From Phenylobacterium sp. (GTDB lineage: Bacteria > Pseudomonadota > Alphaproteobacteria > Caulobacterales > Caulobacteraceae): a stretch of DNA of 64,000 nucleotides. Below the pieces are notes generated by a model, which was not told the origin of the DNA, made no database searches, and was given only the letters and a program-made list of their open reading frames with translations. Positions 17,072 through 26,229 of the stretch are shown in pieces; the first letter of the stretch is position 1; every line of letters starts with the position of its first letter. The DNA lies in contig NZ_JAHBYD010000004.1 in the NCBI RefSeq assembly GCF_019636135.1, positions 1 to 64,000 on the forward strand, read 5' to 3'. The position numbers were made by a program, and so were the translations under genes.

Positions 17072-17326
17072 CGGTCGTCTCGGTTTGGCGGAGAAGACGG
17101 ACGAAGCGGGAAGCCCCAGGCCCCGTCCGCGTCCGGCGGGGCTTCGGGAGGGGTTCGCGTCAGGCCACGCGCACGCCGTCCGAACCCGCCGGGGTCGGAT
17201 GGTGAAGGCCGTGATGGTGCGCGAGCCGCGTCATGACGGCTGCGCTTCTAGCGGAACTTCGTGAACGAGTCACGACGGGCGCCGGGGCCGCCTGTGCTAG
17301 CCTCCCGGAAAAGAGGAGGAACCGCG
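17072..17326. promoter_or_regulatory. Divergent region between hisS and esterase, with hairpin
   Basis: This spacer of 255 bp serves both the minus-strand his cluster and the plus-strand esterase. An 8-bp stem (GAAGCCCC 17110-17117, GGGGCTTC 17138-17145) with a GC-rich loop lies in the hisS leader about 40 bp before the start. It lacks a T-run, and no His-rich leader peptide was found, so attenuation is not supported. The strong site AGAGGAGGA (17312-17320) belongs to the esterase gene. Confidence 0.35.
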
Positions 17327-18220
17327 ATGCCGGACGACCTGAGCGCGCCCACCGCCGCCCATGAGGTGATCGACCTCTGGCCCGGCGCCCCGCCGCGGAT
17401 CATCGAGGACGTCCCGCCCGAGAGCGCGTTCAGCCCGCCCGCAGGCCTCGCCGCCCACACGACGATGCTGCGCAACGTCTCGCACCCGACGCTGACGGTC
17501 TATCGCCCGACGGGCGAGGCCAACGGCTCCAGCGTCATCGTCTGCCCCGGCGGCGGCTGGTCCATCCTGGCCTGGGAGCACGAGGGCGTCGACGTCGCCG
17601 AGTGGTTCGCGGCGCGCGGCTACACCGCCTTCCTGCTGAAGTACCGCGTCTCGGCCACGCCGGCCGACCCGGCCGCCTTCGCCGCGCGCATGGCGCAGAA
17701 CGACAGCCTGCTGTCCGAGCCCCTGACGGCCGCCAGGGCGCCGAAGGCGATGGGCGACATCGTCCGCGACGAGCGCCTGCTCCACGCCCGCGAGATCGCC
17801 GCCGACGATGGCCGCCGCGCCCTGGCCCTCGTGCGCGAACGCGCCGCCGATTTCGGCCTGGACCCCGCCAGGGTCGGCATGATCGGCTTCTCGGCCGGCG
17901 CCTTCCTGGTCGTCGACGTGGCCATGGACCCGCGGGGGCCGCCGCCCGCCTTCCTCGCGCCGATCTACGGCGGCGAGACCCGCGGCCGGCCGGTCCCCGC
18001 CGACGCCCCGCCGCTCTTCACCTGCATCGCCCACGACGACCGGCTGCTGTTCCACATGGTCGAGGGGCTCTACCTCGACTGGTCGGCGGCCGACCGCTCG
18101 TCGGAGCTGCACATCTTCGCCCGCGGGACGCACGGCTTCGGCATGGTGCGCCAGGGCGCCCCGTCGGACCGCTGGATCGACCTCCTCGGCGCCTGGCTCG
18201 CAGACAAGGGCTTCGGCTAA
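17327..18220 (+). CDS. Alpha/beta hydrolase (BD-FAE / acetylxylan esterase-like)
   Basis: A 297-residue serine hydrolase. The oxyanion-type motif is VIVCPGGGWSILAWEHEGVD, the nucleophile Ser lies in GMIGFSAGAFL, the acid is probably in CIAHDDRLLF and the His in RGTHGFGMV. Enzymes of this type remove acetyl or other acyl groups from sugars or small esters. No clear signal peptide, so it acts in the cytoplasm. The ATG at 17327 has a textbook AGGAGG; an in-frame start 22 codons upstream has none. A GPH-type sugar symporter follows 167 bp later on the same strand, which suggests but does not prove a role in sugar-ester use. Confidence 0.85.
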   Translation: MPDDLSAPTAAHEVIDLWPGAPPRIIEDVPPESAFSPPAGLAAHTTMLRNVSHPTLTVYRPTGEANGSSVIVCPGGGWSILAWEHEGVDVAEWFAARGYTAFLLKYRVSATPADPAAFAARMAQNDSLLSEPLTAARAPKAMGDIVRDERLLHAREIAADDGRRALALVRERAADFGLDPARVGMIGFSAGAFLVVDVAMDPRGPPPAFLAPIYGGETRGRPVPADAPPLFTCIAHDDRLLFHMVEGLYLDWSAADRSSELHIFARGTHGFGMVRQGAPSDRWIDLLGAWLADKGFG

Positions 18221-18387
18221 GCAAAGTTGCGATGCCCCTCCGACAGATAGGGCATGAACGGGCCGCCGCTTCCGTTCGACTCCTCGGCGACCCTGCTCGG
18301 GCGCTCGCGGCGGCAAATCTCGTTTGCGGGCCGCTGAACTTTATTCGGTAGGTCCGGCGCGAGGCCCGCCCCTACGGTCCAGGCGTC

Positions 18388-19827
18388 ATGACCGCCTCAA
18401 AGACCGCCGGGACCGGCGAACGCCCCCACTTCGGCTGGCTCTCGATCGGCCTCTATGGCCTGGGATCGATCTCGAACTCGGTGAAGTCGAGCGGCCTCGC
18501 GACCTTCCTGATGATCTTCTACAACCAGGTGATGGGCCTGCCGGCCAGCCTGGTGGGCTTCGGCATCGGCTTCGCCCTGATCGTCGACGCCTTCATCGAC
18601 CCCGCGGTGGGCCAGCTCTCGGACAACACCCGCTCGCGCTGGGGCCGGCGGCATCCGTTCATGTACGCGGCCGCCGCGCCGGTCGCGATCTGCTTCTTCC
18701 TGATCTGGAACCCGCCGACCGGCCTCGAGCACATGCAGCTCTTCGCCTACATGATGGCCTGCCTGCTGACGATCCGGCTCTTCGACACCTTCTTCGAGCT
18801 GCCGTCCTCGGCCCTGATGCCCGAGCTGGTCGAGGGCTACGACCGGCGCACGGTCGTGGTCGCGGTGCGCGTCCTGATGAGCACCCTGGGCAGCATGGGC
18901 ATGACCGTCTTCGCCTATCAGGTGGCGATGAGGGAACAGCCCGGCGGCGGGGGCGGCGTCCTGGCGAAGGACGGTTATCTCTCCTACTCGATCGCCGGCG
19001 CGCTGGTGATCCTGACCACCATCCTGGTCTCGTCCGTCGCCACCCACCGGTTCATCCCGTGGCTGCGCCAGGCCGGCGCGAAGTCGGCGGCCCGCACCGA
19101 CCACCTGAAGCAGGTCCTCGAGGTGCTGAGGAACCGCGCCTTCCTGACCATCATGGGCTCGGGCGCGCTGGTGTACCTGGTCGCCGGGATCACCCAGGGC
19201 CTGGCGATCTACATCTCGCTCTTCTTCTGGGAGCTGACCCAGGCGCAACTCGCGGGGCTCGCTGCGACGACGGCGGCCGCCAGCCTCACCGGCGTGATCA
19301 TCGCGCCGCAGCTCACCAAGCGGATCGGCAAGAAGGAGGCCGCCCTCATCGGCTATTTCGTGGGCGCGATGGGCGAGCTCACCCCGTTCATCCTGCGCCT
19401 GCTCGGCCTGGCGCCGGACAACGGCGACCCGGCGCTCTTCTCCCTGCTGGCCGCCGGCCGCTTCGTGAACTTCGTCTCCTGGAGCGTCACCGGCATCTGC
19501 ATCTCCGCCATGATCGCCGACGTGGTGGAGGACAACGCCGTCAGGACCGGCCGCCGGTCCGAGGGCTTCCTGTTCGCCGCCGACAGCCTGTTCAAGAAGA
19601 TCGCCTCGGCGGGCGGGCCGGCGCTGGCGGGCCTGGTGCTCTCGGCCGCCCACTTCCCGATCGGCGCCAGGAAGGGCGAGGTCTCGCCCGAGGTGCTGCA
19701 GACCCTGATCACCCTGTACCTGCCGATGCTGGTGGCGATCTACACGGTCTCGATGAGCATCATGGCCTTCTACAACATCAACCGCCACTCCCACGCCGCC
19801 AACCTGGAGGCGCTGAGGGAGGCGTAG
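18388..19827 (+). CDS. MFS/GPH family sugar:cation symporter
   Basis: A 479-residue, 12-helix transporter of the glycoside-pentoside-hexuronide family (MelB/XynB type). Typical features are the loop FGIGFALIVDAFIDPAVGQLS with DNTRSRWGRRHPFM (the family signature between helices 2 and 3), and the second-half KRIGKKEAALIGYFVGAM. It brings in an oligosaccharide or glycoside with Na+ or H+. The substrate is unknown; the preceding esterase hints at a decorated plant sugar. No sugar hydrolase is in the window. The GTC-ATG start has no strong ribosome site. A family C repeat follows its stop and probably ends the transcript. Confidence 0.88.
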   Translation: MTASKTAGTGERPHFGWLSIGLYGLGSISNSVKSSGLATFLMIFYNQVMGLPASLVGFGIGFALIVDAFIDPAVGQLSDNTRSRWGRRHPFMYAAAAPVAICFFLIWNPPTGLEHMQLFAYMMACLLTIRLFDTFFELPSSALMPELVEGYDRRTVVVAVRVLMSTLGSMGMTVFAYQVAMREQPGGGGGVLAKDGYLSYSIAGALVILTTILVSSVATHRFIPWLRQAGAKSAARTDHLKQVLEVLRNRAFLTIMGSGALVYLVAGITQGLAIYISLFFWELTQAQLAGLAATTAAASLTGVIIAPQLTKRIGKKEAALIGYFVGAMGELTPFILRLLGLAPDNGDPALFSLLAAGRFVNFVSWSVTGICISAMIADVVEDNAVRTGRRSEGFLFAADSLFKKIASAGGPALAGLVLSAAHFPIGARKGEVSPEVLQTLITLYLPMLVAIYTVSMSIMAFYNINRHSHAANLEALREA

Positions 19828-19845
19828 GGGCGCCGGCGTCCCATT

Positions 19846-19902
19846 GAACCGCAGGGATCGCAAAGGAGTCCGCGAAGACCTCTGCGATCCCTGCGGTCAA
19901 GG
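19846..19902. repeat. Family C inverted repeat
   Basis: Short copy of the hairpin seen at 3576-3658. The left arm GAACCGCAGGGATCGCAAAG (19846-19865) pairs with CCTCTGCGATCCCTGCGGTC (19880-19899). It lies between the convergent symporter and VOC genes and may form the 3' end of both transcripts. Confidence 0.75.
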
Positions 19903-19936
19903 ACGGCGCTGACGGCGGAGCGCGGCCGGCGCAGGC

Positions 19937-20512
19937 TCAGGCCGCGTCGGCCGTCTTGCGCAGGAGCACCGGCGTGTAGTCCACGCGATCGCCCTTCGCG
20001 TTCTTGACGCCGGGAGCCAGGTCTTCCTTCGTGCCCAGTTCGCGCAGCAGGCTGGCGAACTCGAAGGCGATCCCGTCCGGGTCGCGGAAGTACATCGAGC
20101 GGATCCAGGTGTCGGCGTCGGGCGTCTCGCCGAACGGGTCCGGGCTGCCGTGGTTGATCGTCCGCACCGTGATCCCGCGCGAGCGCATGGCGGCCAGGAT
20201 CTCGTCGAAGCGCTCGGCCGGGACGTCCAGCGCCACGTGGTTCATCGAGGCGATGGCGGTCTTCGCGCCGTCCTTGCGGACGTCCAGCGGCTGCGAGGCG
20301 ATGCCGGGCGCATAGGCCGGCGCGCCGTCGAACGTCATGTACGAGAGCATCGCCCCGTTGCCCATGTCGTGGAAGCTGTGCTGGCCGCCGCCGGGCAGCT
20401 CTTCCATCTTCACGAGCGGGATGCCGATCTCCTCCCAGAACTTCACCGTCTCGTACATGTCGGAACAGACGAGGGCGACGTGGCTCAGGCCGCGGGTCGG
20501 GACATCGGACAT
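19937..20512 (-). CDS. VOC superfamily (glyoxalase/dioxygenase-like) protein
   Basis: A 191-residue protein with two beta-alpha-beta-beta-beta modules of the vicinal oxygen chelate fold. The first starts at GLSHVALVCSDMYETVKFWEE and the second at SMNHVALDVPAERFDEIL. The metal-ligand region near the end reads SMYFRDPDGIAFEFASLL (the His-Glu type ligands are H at GLSH and NH, E at AFEF). Members include ring-cleaving dioxygenases and lyases; the substrate cannot be told here. The ATG at 20512 follows GGAGGGAGG. It stands alone between convergent and tandem neighbours. Confidence 0.85.
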   Translation of the reverse strand: MSDVPTRGLSHVALVCSDMYETVKFWEEIGIPLVKMEELPGGGQHSFHDMGNGAMLSYMTFDGAPAYAPGIASQPLDVRKDGAKTAIASMNHVALDVPAERFDEILAAMRSRGITVRTINHGSPDPFGETPDADTWIRSMYFRDPDGIAFEFASLLRELGTKEDLAPGVKNAKGDRVDYTPVLLRKTADAA

Positions 20513-20745
20513 TCGGAACCTCCCTCCGCCGGTCGTCCGGCGGGCTTCGGGCCGAAGGCTACACCCAAGGCGAAAGCCGCCTCCACGGAGGAAAAATTTG
20601 CGCCCCGTCAACTGTCGTTTGCGTCCCCGCGCGAGCGCGCCGTCCTGGCCCTACCTCTACATCCTGCGCGCCACGACTTGTCGAAGTCCCGAAGCCGGCG
20701 GCGTGATCCGCGCCAGGGCTGGGCCTGGCCGCCGGCCTGGCGCTT

Positions 20746-21789
20746 TCAGGCGTCCGGCGGCGCCTGCTGGGCGTCGAGGCGCAGGCGCATCTCGGCCTGC
20801 AGCCCGTCCTCGCGCCAGTCGAAGCGGATGTCGCCCTGCATCAGCCGACCCAACTGGCGGATGAGCCGCGAGCCGAAGCCCTCGTGGCTCGGCGGCGTCA
20901 CGGGCGGGCCGCCCTGCTCGCGCCAGGTCAGCGTCAGCTCGCCGCCGCGCCGCGTCCAGCCGACGCTCACGCAGCCGCCCTCCCGCGAGAGCCCGCCGTA
21001 CTTGGCCGCATTGGTGGCCAGCTCGTGCAGCGCCATGCTCATGTTCTGCACGTGGCCGGCCCTCAGCAGCACGTGCGGCCCCTCGACCGTGAAGCGCCCG
21101 GGCTCGGCCAGCGCGGCCAGTTCGCTCTCCACCACCTCGGCCAGCGCCGCGCCTTCCCAGCGGCGGGCGACCAGCGAGGTCTGCGCCCGCGCCAGCGCTT
21201 CCACGCGCCCGGTCAGGATCCGGCGATAGGTGTCGATGTCCGGCGCCGACGTCAGCCGCAGGATCGACTGCACCACCGTCAGCGAGTTGCGGGCGCGGTG
21301 GTCCACCTCGCGCATCAGAAGCTGCCGGGCCTCCTCGCTTCGACGTTCCATCACCTCGCCGGTCACGTCCTGCACGGTGCTCAGGATGAACCCGAGCCGC
21401 CCGTCGGGCATGAACACCGGCGCGTTCACGGCCGACCAGAACCGCTCGTCGCTCACCCCGTCGGCCCGCTGGATCGGGAAGGCGCGGACGCCCATGGGGA
21501 TCGCCTGGCGCTGGGCCAGCACCGCCTCGAAGGACTGGCGGATCGCCTCCACGAACGCGTCCACCTCGCGGCTGAGCCCCTTCGGGAACACCTCCAGCAC
21601 GCCGCGGCCCAGCAGCGCCGCCGCCTGGGTGCGGAAGGCCCGGGCGTGGGCGGCGTTCACCGCCACCATGGTGAACTTCGGAGGGTCGGCGGCGACCAGC
21701 AGCAGCGGACGCGGCGAGGCCTCGAACGCGGCCCGGAAGGCGGCGTCGTCCACGTGCGGTCCAAGACCTTTGGCCAGATCGCGGATCAC
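20746..21789 (-). CDS. PAS-containing HWE-family sensor histidine kinase
   Basis: A 347-residue soluble kinase. A PAS-like sensor region covers about residues 17-150 (FEASPRPLLLVAADPPKFTM, FWSAVNAPVFMPDGRLGFIL). The HWE histidine kinase domain has the phospho-acceptor His in REVDHRARNSLTVVQSIL, the N-box HELATNAAKYGGLS, the WxE motif in WREQGGPPV and the G-box GFGSRLI. No membrane segment is present, so it senses a cytoplasmic signal. HWE kinases in alphaproteobacteria often feed PhyR/general stress or blue-light pathways; no cognate regulator lies adjacent, so its partner is unknown. The 233-bp spacer to its right end (20513-20745) holds nothing I recognise. Confidence 0.9.
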   Translation of the reverse strand: MIRDLAKGLGPHVDDAAFRAAFEASPRPLLLVAADPPKFTMVAVNAAHARAFRTQAAALLGRGVLEVFPKGLSREVDAFVEAIRQSFEAVLAQRQAIPMGVRAFPIQRADGVSDERFWSAVNAPVFMPDGRLGFILSTVQDVTGEVMERRSEEARQLLMREVDHRARNSLTVVQSILRLTSAPDIDTYRRILTGRVEALARAQTSLVARRWEGAALAEVVESELAALAEPGRFTVEGPHVLLRAGHVQNMSMALHELATNAAKYGGLSREGGCVSVGWTRRGGELTLTWREQGGPPVTPPSHEGFGSRLIRQLGRLMQGDIRFDWREDGLQAEMRLRLDAQQAPPDA

Positions 21790-21931
21790 CGGCCCTCCCA
21801 GATCGGGTTGGCAATGGGCGGTAAGCCGGGTCGGCCGTCAATGGCTCCGGGACGCGGCCGAGCGCTCTTCGGAGAAAGTTTACCGGCCTCGTCAAGGATA
21901 ACGCATTACGCGAAGCCGGGGGGTAGGTGGC

Positions 21932-23065
21932 GTGCAGGATCGGACGTTCCGCAGTCTGCGGGGCCTGGAGAAGACGGCGTCGACGTCGCGCGTGCTGAAT
22001 CTGGCCGCGCTGCTGGTCCGCAACGCCGACAATCCCGCCCATGCCGCCAACCCGTTCTTCATGGCCGATCCGCTGAACGGCGCGGTCATCGTCCGCCACC
22101 GCCTGCGCGCCGCCGAGCGCGAGGGCTTCACCGACCACCGCTACAGCGCCACCAAGCTGATCATCCCGTTCGCCCGCGAGGACCTGGGCCTGGGCGGCCG
22201 CTCGGTGTTCGTCGCCGAGAAGGGCTGGCGCGAGGCCTTCGAGGCGCTCCGCGGCGATGCGGGCGACATCGAGCGCGACGCCGCCGTGCTGGAGGCGATC
22301 GACGAGCTGCCGTCGCTGGACCCGTTCCTGCTGCGCGAGCACCTGAAGCGCCGCGGCTTCACCATCAGCCCCAGCCACTTCGACATCTCCGGCCCGGACC
22401 TGACGCGCATGCAGCGCTTCGTGGGCGGCGAGATCGCCAAGCTGATCGAGCTGGCCTACCGCGACGCCGAGGGGCTGGAAGGCAACATCAACCGCCTGGT
22501 CGAGGCGCTGCTGGTCTCGAAGTCGGACGAGCGGCTGGAGCCGCTGCGCCTGACGCTGCGCCTGGAGAAGGAGAACTACCAGGAGGGGATCTTCGCCTGG
22601 AAGGGCTTCCTCTACTACAAGTGGGTGCTCAACACGCTCTGGAGCCAGGTGAAGGACGTGTTCGCCGAGCTGATGCGCGCCAAGGTCATGGGCATCATCG
22701 ACAGCGCCACCCGCGCCGAGATCGAGGACACCAAGATCCGCCTGCGCACCAAGCTGGAGCGCCAGGTCCGCACCGTGCGCAACCAGCTCAAGATCTACGA
22801 CGACGTGTTCGCCGAGCTGACCGCCAGCGGCAACGCCTCGGGCTTCCGCGACTTCCTGCTGAAGTCGCCCGACATGTTCCTGACGCTGGGCGAAGGCTGC
22901 GGCCTGATCAGCCATATCGCCACCTACTGGCGCTACCAGTTCCCGCACGGCCGCACCCTCGTGGCCGACGCCGGGACGCTGCTCGACATCCTGCAGGACT
23001 TCGACGCGGGCCTGGGCCAGGAAGAGGCGGCCCCGCCCGCGACCGCGGCGGCGGCGGCGGCCTGA
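21932..23065 (+). CDS. Conserved-looking cytoplasmic protein of unknown function
   Basis: I do not recognise the family of this 377-residue protein. It has no signal peptide or membrane helix and is rich in predicted helix, with charged segments such as LRLEKENYQEGIFAWKGFLYYKW and TKIRLRTKLERQVRTVRNQL, the latter a possible coiled coil. It ends in an Ala-rich tail (AAPPATAAAAAA). Codon use matches genuine genes here. The start is a GTG at 21932 preceded by GGTAGGTG. It is divergent from the HWE kinase and is followed 65 bp later by a DUF2920 gene, so the two may be co-transcribed. Confidence 0.8.
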   Translation: MQDRTFRSLRGLEKTASTSRVLNLAALLVRNADNPAHAANPFFMADPLNGAVIVRHRLRAAEREGFTDHRYSATKLIIPFAREDLGLGGRSVFVAEKGWREAFEALRGDAGDIERDAAVLEAIDELPSLDPFLLREHLKRRGFTISPSHFDISGPDLTRMQRFVGGEIAKLIELAYRDAEGLEGNINRLVEALLVSKSDERLEPLRLTLRLEKENYQEGIFAWKGFLYYKWVLNTLWSQVKDVFAELMRAKVMGIIDSATRAEIEDTKIRLRTKLERQVRTVRNQLKIYDDVFAELTASGNASGFRDFLLKSPDMFLTLGEGCGLISHIATYWRYQFPHGRTLVADAGTLLDILQDFDAGLGQEEAAPPATAAAAAA

Positions 23066-23130
23066 GGGCCTCTTCGTGAAGGGTTAACCACGTTCGCCGA
23101 CCCTCCGGGGCCGGACGGGCGAGGATTCCC

Positions 23131-24342
23131 ATGATCGAGATCACCCGTGAGATCGACGGCGCGCCCGACTATGAGATCGGCCTGCCGCGCACGGCCCCCC
23201 TGGTCTACGACGTCGCCTGGCCGCAGGAGGGCGAGGCGCCCGGCGTCGTCCTGGTGATCGCGGGCTTCGGCGGCGACACCGACGGCGCGTACAGCAGGGG
23301 CCTGCGCCGCCACATCGTCGAGACGACCGGCATGGGCGCGGTCGGCGTCCGCTACCACGCCTTCCACGCGCGCCACACCAACGGCGCGGCCGTGCGGATC
23401 GACCCGGCCGACCATGCCGCCCTGCTGGGCGCCGCGTGGCTCGCCAAGGCCCCGGTCGGGAATCCCGCCGACTTCGGCGAGGTCTGCCGGGCGCTGGGCG
23501 CGGCGAAGGTCGGCATCGCGCCGAGGGTCTGGATCGATCCGCCCCATGGCGAGGCGCAGAACTTCGGGGTGATCCAGGCGCTCGACCATCTGGCCGTCAT
23601 CGGCGACCTGCTGGAGAACGCGCCGCCCTTCGACACGCGGCGGATCGTGGTGCTGGGGTCGTCGCACGGCGGCTATATCGCCCACATGATCGCCAAGTTC
23701 GCGCCGTCCACGCTGGCCGCCGTCATCGACAATTCGTCCTATGCGCAGCCGCCGATGAACTACCTGGCGATCGGGGACGCCCCCGAATACACGGTCGGCT
23801 TCGAAGGCCTCAGCGTGCATGCCCGGGTCAGGAGCGCCTGGACCGTCTCGGACCGCCATGCGCCCAACTTCTACGACCGCGACCGCGACCTGATCCGCGA
23901 CCTGCGCTACCCGCCGCACCTGGCCGCCATGCGCGCGAGCGCCGCCGACGCGGGCACGCAGTATTTCATGGTCAACGCCGCCGTCGACCCCATCTCGCCG
24001 CCCGTCGCGAAGAGGCGCCAGCAGGCGGCCCTGGCCCGCGCCGGGTTCCGCAGCGAGCTTTCGCTCGTCGGGCCGGAGCAGATCGACGGCAAGGTGTTCA
24101 AGGCGGTGACCCACGGCCTCGACGCCTCGCTGAAGGGCCTCTTCGACCGCTACATCGGCCGGGTCGTCCCGCGCGAGGTCCCGGTCGACGCGAACCGGGG
24201 CGCCGTCGTCGAATACGCCTGCGTCGACCGCGGCTACCGCTTCCGTCACAGCGCCGCCGCGCCCTACGTGACCTGCGAGGTCTATGACCTCTTCGAAGAC
24301 GACGAGGCGCCCGCCCTCGCTCACCCGGCGGCAGCCGCGTGA
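23131..24342 (+). CDS. DUF2920 family protein (alpha/beta hydrolase fold)
   Basis: A 403-residue protein matching DUF2920. It has an alpha/beta hydrolase core with the nucleophile motif VVLGSSHGGYIAHMI (about residue 180) and an early strand-loop GVVLVIAGFGGDTDGAYSRG; the catalytic His may lie in AVTHGLDAS. DUF2920 proteins occur in polysaccharide and flagellin-glycosylation loci of some epsilon- and alphaproteobacteria, but their reaction is not established. No signal peptide. The ATG at 23131 follows CGAGGATT. It is preceded by the unknown protein at 21932 and followed by mmsA. Confidence 0.75.
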   Translation: MIEITREIDGAPDYEIGLPRTAPLVYDVAWPQEGEAPGVVLVIAGFGGDTDGAYSRGLRRHIVETTGMGAVGVRYHAFHARHTNGAAVRIDPADHAALLGAAWLAKAPVGNPADFGEVCRALGAAKVGIAPRVWIDPPHGEAQNFGVIQALDHLAVIGDLLENAPPFDTRRIVVLGSSHGGYIAHMIAKFAPSTLAAVIDNSSYAQPPMNYLAIGDAPEYTVGFEGLSVHARVRSAWTVSDRHAPNFYDRDRDLIRDLRYPPHLAAMRASAADAGTQYFMVNAAVDPISPPVAKRRQQAALARAGFRSELSLVGPEQIDGKVFKAVTHGLDASLKGLFDRYIGRVVPREVPVDANRGAVVEYACVDRGYRFRHSAAAPYVTCEVYDLFEDDEAPALAHPAAAA

Positions 24343-24389
24343 CGGGCGCCCTCTAGGCTAGCGGCGCGCGCCGCCGTAAAACGCGGCCC

Positions 24390-25886
24390 ATGCGAGACAT
24401 CCCCCACTTCATCGACGGCGCCGCGTACGCGGGCGCTTCGGGCCGCTTCGGCGACGTCATGAACCCCAACACGGGCGAGGTGCAGGCGCGCGTCCCGTTC
24501 GCCACCGAGGCCGAGGTGGACCGGGCCGTCCAGTCGGCGCTGCGCGCGCAGCAGACCTGGGCGCTGGTCAACCCGCAGCGGCGGGCGCGCGTGATGTTCG
24601 AGTTCAAGCGGCTGGTCGAGGCCCGCATGGACGAGCTGGCCGAGATCCTGTCCAGCGAGCACGGCAAGGTCATCGCCGACTCCAAGGGCGACATCCAGCG
24701 CGGCCTGGAGGTCATCGAGTTCGCCTGCGGCATCCCGCATGCGCTGAAGGGCGAGTACACCGAAGGCGCCGGCCCCGGCATCGACGTCTATTCCATGCGC
24801 CAGCCCCTGGGCGTGGGCGCGGGCATCACGCCGTTCAACTTCCCCGGCATGATCCCGATGTGGATGTTTGGGGTCTCCATCGCGGTCGGCAACACCTTCA
24901 TCCTGAAGCCTTCGGAGAAGGACCCGACGGTCCCGCTCCGCCTGGCCGAGCTGATGATGGAGGCCGGCGCGCCCTCGGGCGTGCTGAACGTGATCCACGG
25001 CGACAAGACCGCCGTCGACGCCATCCTCGACCATCCGGACATCAAGGCGGTGAGCTTCGTCGGCAGCTCCGACATCGCCCACTATGTCTACAGCCGCGGC
25101 ACGGCGGCCGGTAAGCGCGTCCAGGCCATGGGCGGCGCCAAGAACCACGGCCTGATCCTGCCCGACGCCGACCTCGGCCAGGCGGTGAAGGACATCATGG
25201 GCGCGGCCTACGGCTCGGCGGGCGAGCGCTGCATGGCGCTGCCGGTGGTGGTGCCCGTGGGCAGGAAGACCGCCGACGAGGTGCGCGAGCGCGTGCTGGC
25301 CGAGCTCGACACGCTCAAGGTCGGCATCTCCACCGATGCGGCCGCCCAGTACGGCCCGGTGGTCTCGGCCGCCCACAAGGCCAAGATCGAGGGCTACATC
25401 CAGCAGGGCGTCGACGAGGGCGCCGAACTGGTGGTCGACGGCCGCGGCTTCAAGCTGCAGGGCTACGAGAACGGCTACTTCCTGGGCCCGAGCCTGTTCG
25501 ACAACGTCAAGCCCACCATGAAGACCTACCAGGAGGAGATCTTCGGCCCCGTCCTGCAGATCGTCCGCGCCGAGAGCTTCGAGGAAGCCCTCGCCCTGCC
25601 CTCCAGCCACCAGTACGGCAACGGCGTCGCCATCTTCACCCGCAACGGCCGCGCCGCGCGCGAGTTCGCGTCCCGCGTCAACGTCGGCATGGTGGGCATC
25701 AACGTGCCGATCCCGGTGCCGGTGGCCTACCACACCTTCGGCGGCTGGAAGCGCAGCGCCTTCGGCGACGCCAACCAGCACGGCATGGAGGGCGTCCGCT
25801 TCTGGACCAAGGTGAAGACCATCACCGCCCGCTGGCCCGAAGGCGCCGTCGAGGACTCCGCCTTCGTCATCCCGACGATGCAATAG
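24390..25886 (+). CDS. mmsA: CoA-acylating methylmalonate-semialdehyde dehydrogenase
   Basis: A 498-residue enzyme that turns methylmalonate or malonate semialdehyde plus CoA and NAD into propionyl- or acetyl-CoA with CO2 release, in valine and inositol breakdown. Diagnostic parts are GAGITPFNFPGMIPMWMF, ILKPSEKDPTVPLRLAEL, VNVGMVGINVPIPVPVAYHT and the catalytic Cys in YGSAGERCMALPVVV. The missing general-base Glu that typifies this family fits the CoA-dependent mechanism (GAKNHGLILPDADL instead of an E). Length is normal for the family. It appears to be transcribed alone. Confidence 0.95.
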   Translation: MRDIPHFIDGAAYAGASGRFGDVMNPNTGEVQARVPFATEAEVDRAVQSALRAQQTWALVNPQRRARVMFEFKRLVEARMDELAEILSSEHGKVIADSKGDIQRGLEVIEFACGIPHALKGEYTEGAGPGIDVYSMRQPLGVGAGITPFNFPGMIPMWMFGVSIAVGNTFILKPSEKDPTVPLRLAELMMEAGAPSGVLNVIHGDKTAVDAILDHPDIKAVSFVGSSDIAHYVYSRGTAAGKRVQAMGGAKNHGLILPDADLGQAVKDIMGAAYGSAGERCMALPVVVPVGRKTADEVRERVLAELDTLKVGISTDAAAQYGPVVSAAHKAKIEGYIQQGVDEGAELVVDGRGFKLQGYENGYFLGPSLFDNVKPTMKTYQEEIFGPVLQIVRAESFEEALALPSSHQYGNGVAIFTRNGRAAREFASRVNVGMVGINVPIPVPVAYHTFGGWKRSAFGDANQHGMEGVRFWTKVKTITARWPEGAVEDSAFVIPTMQ

Positions 25887-26229
25887 CCGCGGGGCGCACC
25901 GCACCACACGCGAGTCCCTACGACTTTCGTCCTAGGACCTTCGCCCGATACCGCGGCCGGCGGCCCGGCCGTAGCCTCATCCTCGCAAAGGGGTGCTGGG
26001 GCTGAAGGGCCGCCGCGCTTACCCGACCGGCCAGCCCATCCTGGCCCGACGCGGCGGTCCGGGGCCGCCGTCGCCCCCGCGGCGGCGGCCTCTCCTCAGC
26101 CTTGGGCCGGAGCCTCCGGCATCGCGGCGGTCTTCCGGATCGGCCATGGGGGCTCCTTTCGCCTCGACAACCTCGCGCCGCGGCCTGGCGTTCCTTGCGC
26201 TCCCGGGCGACGGCGGCTAGGCGGGGGCG
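25887..26229. other. Intergenic region before zapE
   Basis: No gene is called in these 343 bp; the short open frames are low-complexity Pro/Arg/Gly. Near the left end is a perfect 10-bp palindrome GTCCTAGGAC (25929-25938) next to GGGA/TCGT half-repeats, which may be an operator or the remnant of one. The rest is very GC-rich and runs up to zapE, whose ATG at 26230 follows a G-rich stretch rather than a clear AGGAGG. Confidence 0.35.

Noticed and set aside
17072..17260. Histidine attenuator before hisS
   Set aside because: No leader peptide with consecutive His codons and no T-run after the stem.
25993..26220. Plus-strand small gene before zapE
   Set aside because: Pro/Arg/Gly-rich low-complexity translation without ribosome site.
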